A DNA stretch of 64,000 bases from DATBLE01 sp963791425. Its GTDB lineage: Bacteria > Actinomycetota > Thermoleophilia > Gaiellales > Gaiellaceae. This document shows, piece after piece, positions 60,840 through 64,000 of this stretch. Each line of letters begins with the position of its first letter. The first letter of the stretch is position 1. Made by a program: the position numbers and the translations under genes. The stretch spans positions 1,054,001-1,118,000 of the forward strand of contig CAWBSE010000004.1 of NCBI GenBank assembly GCA_963791425.1. The letters run 5' to 3'. Below the pieces are notes generated by a model, which was not told the DNA's origin, made no database searches, and was given only the letters and a program-made list of their open reading frames with translations.

Positions 60840-61585
60840 GAACTGTCTCCTTCCTCGACGGCTTCCTGGAGTCCTGCTTTGTGAACACGGATGGGCGCGA
60901 ACGGCGCGGCCTGCTCGATGCGGATCTCCCCCGCTTTGCGCAGCTCGAGCAGCGCGAGGAATGCGACCGCCTGCTCGAGCCGGTTCAGCTCGGCTGCTTC
61001 CTGGTCGAAGTCGAACGCGCGGCGGCGGCGCAGCAAAGCGCGGAAGCGCTCGAGGAACTGGACGAGCGGCGGGAAGCGCAGCCCCATGTGGGCGAGCGAG
61101 ACGTCGGGCGGTTCGACGGCCAGCCCGCGCAGCGCGGCGGCGAGCGCCGCCGGCTGCTGCGGCACGATCCGCGGCTCGAACCGGGGGGCGAGCGGCGCCG
61201 GCCCGAGGCGGAAGTAGCGGTCGTTCTCTGCCGCGAGCCGGTCGACGAGCCAGCCTGCCGCCTCCTTGATCCGGCGGAACTCCTCGAGCCGCCGGGCGAG
61301 CTCCTCGGCCGCCTCCTCGGGGTCGAGGTCGGCGAGGTCGACCTGCTCGTCCGGGAACAGCTCGCGCGCCTTCAGCTCGAGCAGCGCGCCGACGAGCACG
61401 AGGAACTCCCCGCACGCGTCGAGATCGAGCTGCTCTCGCTCGGCCAGACGCTCGACGAACGTGATCACGACGTCGGCGACGTCGACGTCGGCCGGCTCGA
61501 GCTCCTCCCTGAGGACGAGCGTCAGCAGCAGGTCGAACGGACCCTCGAACGCGTCGAGGTCGAGTTCCAGCTCCCGGACATGCAC
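60818..61585 (-). CDS. scpA: Segregation and condensation protein A
   Basis: 255 residues. The kleisin N-terminus FEGPFDLLLTLVLREELEPA and the C-terminal winged helix are present. ScpA bridges the SMC heads. The SMC partner at 11-13.7 kb has short arms, so this kleisin is part of an unusual condensin. Confidence 0.93.
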   Translation of the reverse strand: MHVRELELDLDAFEGPFDLLLTLVLREELEPADVDVADVVITFVERLAEREQLDLDACGEFLVLVGALLELKARELFPDEQVDLADLDPEEAAEELARRLEEFRRIKEAAGWLVDRLAAENDRYFRLGPAPLAPRFEPRIVPQQPAALAAALRGLAVEPPDVSLAHMGLRFPPLVQFLERFRALLRRRRAFDFDQEAAELNRLEQAVAFLALLELRKAGEIRIEQAAPFAPIRVHKAGLQEAVEEGDSSWNARSA

Positions 61586-61595
61586 GGGCCGGAGG

Positions 61596-62483
61596 CTAGC
61601 GGTGCGGGCGGACGCGGCCCTTGGGGACGGCCATCGTCGGCCCCTTCGGGATCTCGCGCGGCTTGCGGCGCACCTTCGGCTGGTCGCCGCCCTTGCGGAA
61701 GAACTGCCACCACACGAAGAACGCGAGCGACGCGACGCACAGCGCGGCGGACACCCAGAAGTTGAGCCGCTCGCCGGCGAAGTGGTGCGACGGGTCGATG
61801 CGCAGGAGCTCCTCGAAGGTGCGGCCGAAGCAGTAGAGGGCGACGTAGAGCGCGAACAGCCCCGGCGGCTTGATCTTGAACCGCCAGCCGATCAGCAGCA
61901 GGACGCCCGCCATGCCGACGTCGTAGATGAACTCGTAGAGGAAGGTCGGGTGGAAGGTGTCCGACTGGATGTACTGCGGCGGCCGGTGACGCTCGTCGAT
62001 CTCGAGGCCCCAGGGCAGGTTGGTCGGCTTGCCGTACAGCTCCTGGTTGAACCAGTTGCCCCAGCGGCCGATCCCCTGAGCGAGCAGCAGTCCGGGGGCG
62101 ACCGCGTCGGCGAAGAGCCGGACGCTCTCCCCGGCGCGACGGATGACGATCGCGCCGGCGATGCAACCGAACAGGATCCCGCCCCAGACCCCCAGGCCGC
62201 CCTGCCAGACCGCGAACGCGCCCCACCAGTGGTCGGGCACCTCGTTCCAGCTGGTGATGTCGTGGTAGACGCGGGCGCCGACGATGCCGAAGGCGACGCC
62301 CCAGACGGCGACGCGCAGGACGAGATCCCAGTCGCCGCCGAGCCGCGTCCAGCGCACACCGGTGAGCCCGACGCATGCCGCGATCGCGAGCAGCAACATG
62401 AGCCCGTACATATGGATGTGCAGCGGACCGATGTTGATGACGCCGGTGTGCGGCGAGGGAATCGAGAAGAGGAACGTCGGCAC
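61596..62483 (-). CDS. lgt: Prolipoprotein diacylglyceryl transferase
   Basis: 295 residues from GTG at 62483. Seven membrane helices; the signature GRWGNWFNQELYGKPT and an upstream HMYGLMLLLA are intact. It attaches diacylglycerol to the lipobox Cys of lipoproteins such as the DUF3352 protein at 44.9 kb. A 10-residue basic tail follows the last helix. The start codon lies within an 11-base-arm hairpin (separate entry). Confidence 0.93.
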   Translation of the reverse strand: MPTFLFSIPSPHTGVINIGPLHIHMYGLMLLLAIAACVGLTGVRWTRLGGDWDLVLRVAVWGVAFGIVGARVYHDITSWNEVPDHWWGAFAVWQGGLGVWGGILFGCIAGAIVIRRAGESVRLFADAVAPGLLLAQGIGRWGNWFNQELYGKPTNLPWGLEIDERHRPPQYIQSDTFHPTFLYEFIYDVGMAGVLLLIGWRFKIKPPGLFALYVALYCFGRTFEELLRIDPSHHFAGERLNFWVSAALCVASLAFFVWWQFFRKGGDQPKVRRKPREIPKGPTMAVPKGRVRPHR

Positions 62484-62505
62484 GGGCAGGGATTCTGCCC
62501 GTGCC
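62479..62505 (-). promoter_or_regulatory. Hairpin enclosing the lgt start codon
   Basis: GGCACGGGCAG (62479-62489) and CTGCCCGTGCC (62495-62505) are perfect 11-base arms with a five-base loop. The lgt GTG (62483-62481) is inside the 3' arm of the mRNA hairpin, and no Shine-Dalgarno is visible. It could hold translation down or mark a wrong start, but no other start fits the family. No T-tract. Confidence 0.45.
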
Positions 62506-62608
62506 GGTGCACTCCCGCCACCTTGTACCGATCCGGAACTCCTGGTACTGGCAGTCCCCGCGCGGGAGCGCGAGCATTGGGCCGGGCTTGGCCCGGCCCA
62601 AGCGACGG

Positions 62609-62812
62609 CTAGAGGAGGATGCGAACTGCCGTTTCGAGCGGACAACCGCGCTCGAGGAGATCGACCGCGAGGTGGAGATCGATGTCCTGCCGGGCGGCCA
62701 GCTCGAGCGCTGCGCCGGCGTCGTACCCGGCCCGCTCCAGCTCTTCCGCACGCCAGCGCTGGATCCGCTCGCTTTCGGTTTCGACGTGGAGATCAAGCTC
62801 TGCCGCAGACAT
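62609..62812 (-). CDS. Small hypothetical helical protein
   Basis: 67 residues from ATG at 62812; a longer start at 62893 is possible but its extra residues are not conserved-looking. Predicted three-helix protein (ETESERIQRWRAEELERAGY; ARQDIDLHLAVDLLERG). No family known to me; it sits upstream of lgt on the same strand. Confidence 0.6.
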   Translation of the reverse strand: MSAAELDLHVETESERIQRWRAEELERAGYDAGAALELAARQDIDLHLAVDLLERGCPLETAVRILL

Positions 62813-63052
62813 CGTTTCCTTCGGTTGCTGTACACGGATTGTTCGGCGACGGAGCCGTTCTGGGTCTCCCCCTTCGGGGGGATTCCCGGACATCGGCCCA
62901 GGATTACGTTCGGAGGAAGGAAGCCCCGGCCGAGGCCGAGGGCGCGATGATCGACCGCGGGACGGCCACAGGCCGTTCCGGTCCGTTTCCGGAGCGACCG
63001 CTGCCCTGGTAGAAGGGTCAGATCACGCGATTCGCAACCAGGAGGCGGGTAG

Positions 63053-63508
63053 ATGAAACGGTGGACTTCGGGTGCTGCGATCCTCTCGGCAGCGCTCGCA
63101 GTCGGGGTCACGCTCATCGTGACGTCGAGCGGCGGGGCGGCGAGCACGCCGAGCCAGTACCAGCGGCCGTCGGAGCAGGCCGTGAAGGCGGCCAAGGCTC
63201 AGATGCGGTCGTTCGCCGGTGCGGGCAAGGCCTACGCCGCGGTGCTCTGCTGCGGCGACGGGCTGATCTTCGCGACCGGCTTCAAGGACATCCAGCACGT
63301 CGGCGACGGCATCTGGTGCTTCTACCGGAACGGCCGCCCCAGCGGGCCGGCGATCCCGACCGAGATCTGGCCGCTCGACGGGCCGGGCGCGGTCGCCTGG
63401 GACGTCTTCAACACGAACTGCCCGGAGGGCTACTACGAGATCCGCGCCTACGACCTCGACACGGGTGCCGGCGCCGAATGGATCAGCTTCCAGGTCTGGG
63501 TGCCCTGA
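63053..63508 (+). CDS. Secreted hypothetical protein
   Basis: 151 residues from ATG at 63053, GGAGG nine bases upstream. Signal peptide (AAILSAALAVGVTLIVTSSG), then a compact domain with a CC pair (AVLCCGDGLIFATGF) and further Cys in IWCFYRNG and NTNCPEG. Function unknown. The 62894-63052 gap before it holds no clear gene or dyad beyond its ribosome site. Confidence 0.7.
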   Translation: MKRWTSGAAILSAALAVGVTLIVTSSGGAASTPSQYQRPSEQAVKAAKAQMRSFAGAGKAYAAVLCCGDGLIFATGFKDIQHVGDGIWCFYRNGRPSGPAIPTEIWPLDGPGAVAWDVFNTNCPEGYYEIRAYDLDTGAGAEWISFQVWVP

Positions 63509-64000
63509 TCAGCTGACGGAGGTCCGGACGACGGCCCACTGGCCCCCGTCAGGGGGACCGCCGAACGTGGGTCTCGTCCGGGCCCCTCCGTCGTCGTTCG
63601 TCCAGCCCCGCACGAAACCCGGGCACTTCGCCCCGGCCCAGTGGCCCATGACGATGTAGTCGGAGGTCTCACCGTTCGAGAGCTTCGCGTCGGAGTCGTA
63701 GAGCGTCAGAATGCCGCGCGTCCCGGGCACGCAGTTCGGCCCGCCGTTCGCGGCGCTGACGATCTCGATGTTCAGCGTCAGCTTCGTGAACGCGCCGTGT
63801 GCGCCGCCTACGTAGTGGTAGCCGATCACCCCGGCCCGCATCGATGCGGGCTTGTAGCGCGGGTAGAGCGGCGTGCCGATGTCGATCGCGGTGCCGCTGG
63901 CGCCGCCTCCGAGCGTGCCCGAGCCGCGGATGCGCGCGACGCCGAGCTGGTACGGCCCGACGAGCGGGGCGACGACCTTCACGTTGTTCGCGTACCCCTG
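63509..64000 (-). CDS. Hypothetical protein, N-terminus beyond window
   Basis: The frame stays open to base 64000 (QGYANN leading into VKVVAPLVGPYQLG), so the start lies off the edge; a GTG at 63982 is an internal codon. Visible sequence is glycine-rich and beta-like (GYHYVGGAHGAFTKLTLNIE; YIVMGHWAGAKCPGF). No family recognised; a secreted protein is likely. Confidence 0.65.
   Translation of the reverse strand, partial: QGYANNVKVVAPLVGPYQLGVARIRGSGTLGGGASGTAIDIGTPLYPRYKPASMRAGVIGYHYVGGAHGAFTKLTLNIEIVSAANGGPNCVPGTRGILTLYDSDAKLSNGETSDYIVMGHWAGAKCPGFVRGWTNDDGGARTRPTFGGPPDGGQWAVVRTSVS

Overview
The window is a GC-rich, densely packed bacterial chromosome segment holding mostly housekeeping genes. 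Gene content and order (rpsP-khpA-rimM-trmD near rplS-rnhB-yraN-comM; rpmF-plsX-acpP-rnc-smc-ftsY; a SepIVA-like coiled-coil gene beside coaD and rsmD; class II DAHP synthase; many GTG starts and 4-base start/stop overlaps) point to an actinobacterium. Several small proteins and the strong codon bias suggest the deep-branching class Thermoleophilia (Gaiellales/Solirubrobacterales-like); this is inference. I saw no rRNA, tRNA, CRISPR array, prophage or transposase.

Layout. 1-9.1 kb (minus strand): comM (cut by the left edge), an orphan DNA methyltransferase, htpX, yraN, rnhB, rplS, a J-domain/signal peptidase I fusion, trmD, rimM, khpA, rpsP and ffh. 9.1-16.4 kb: two tiny plus-strand ORFs, then ftsY, a hydrolase, a short smc, rnc, acpP, plsX, rpmF and a DUF177 gene (minus). 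16.4-24.8 kb: an EamA exporter divergent from a LysR regulator, a secreted protein, sepIVA-like, coaD, rsmD, palindromic repeats, recG and a two-component system. 25-27.5 kb (plus): a six-gene membrane redox cluster with ApbE, a ferric-reductase-like haem protein and a ferredoxin. 27.5-31 kb (minus): FakB-like DegV, a lone receiver, FakA-like kinase, Asp23-like protein and rpmB. 31-38 kb: ribH, ribBA, ribE, ribD, rpe and rsmB, with a pair of opposite-strand PAS/winged-helix regulators inserted among the rib genes. 38-42 kb: a secreted protein, fmt, def and priA. 42-44.9 kb: a ZIP metal transporter divergent from a DtxR-type regulator, then metK. 44.9-55 kb: a lipoprotein, gpsA, der, cmk, aroA, tyrA, aroF and an MmpL pump divergent from a TetR regulator. 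55.7-64 kb: a tryptophan leader peptide with attenuator ahead of trpS, a CaCA antiporter, rluB, two secreted two-repeat proteins, scpB, scpA, lgt and edge hypotheticals.

Most genes form translation (ribosomal proteins, tRNA/rRNA modification, trpS, def, fmt), protein export (ffh, ftsY, lepB, lgt), chromosome (smc, scpA, scpB, priA, recG) and cofactor/amino-acid modules. The most novel items are the trpS attenuator, the J-domain/LepB fusion, lumazine synthase with a long disordered tail, a short-armed SMC, the PAS/winged-helix pair inside the rib locus, the ApbE/haem/ferredoxin cluster, and candidate RNA switches on htpX and lgt.

Caution: metK, gpsA, tyrA, trpS and a secreted-protein gene each carry single-base frameshifts, mostly at short homopolymers between 38 and 57 kb. 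Because these are essential or near-essential genes whose downstream parts are well preserved, residual assembly indels are the simplest explanation. They are annotated as genes with apparent frameshifts.
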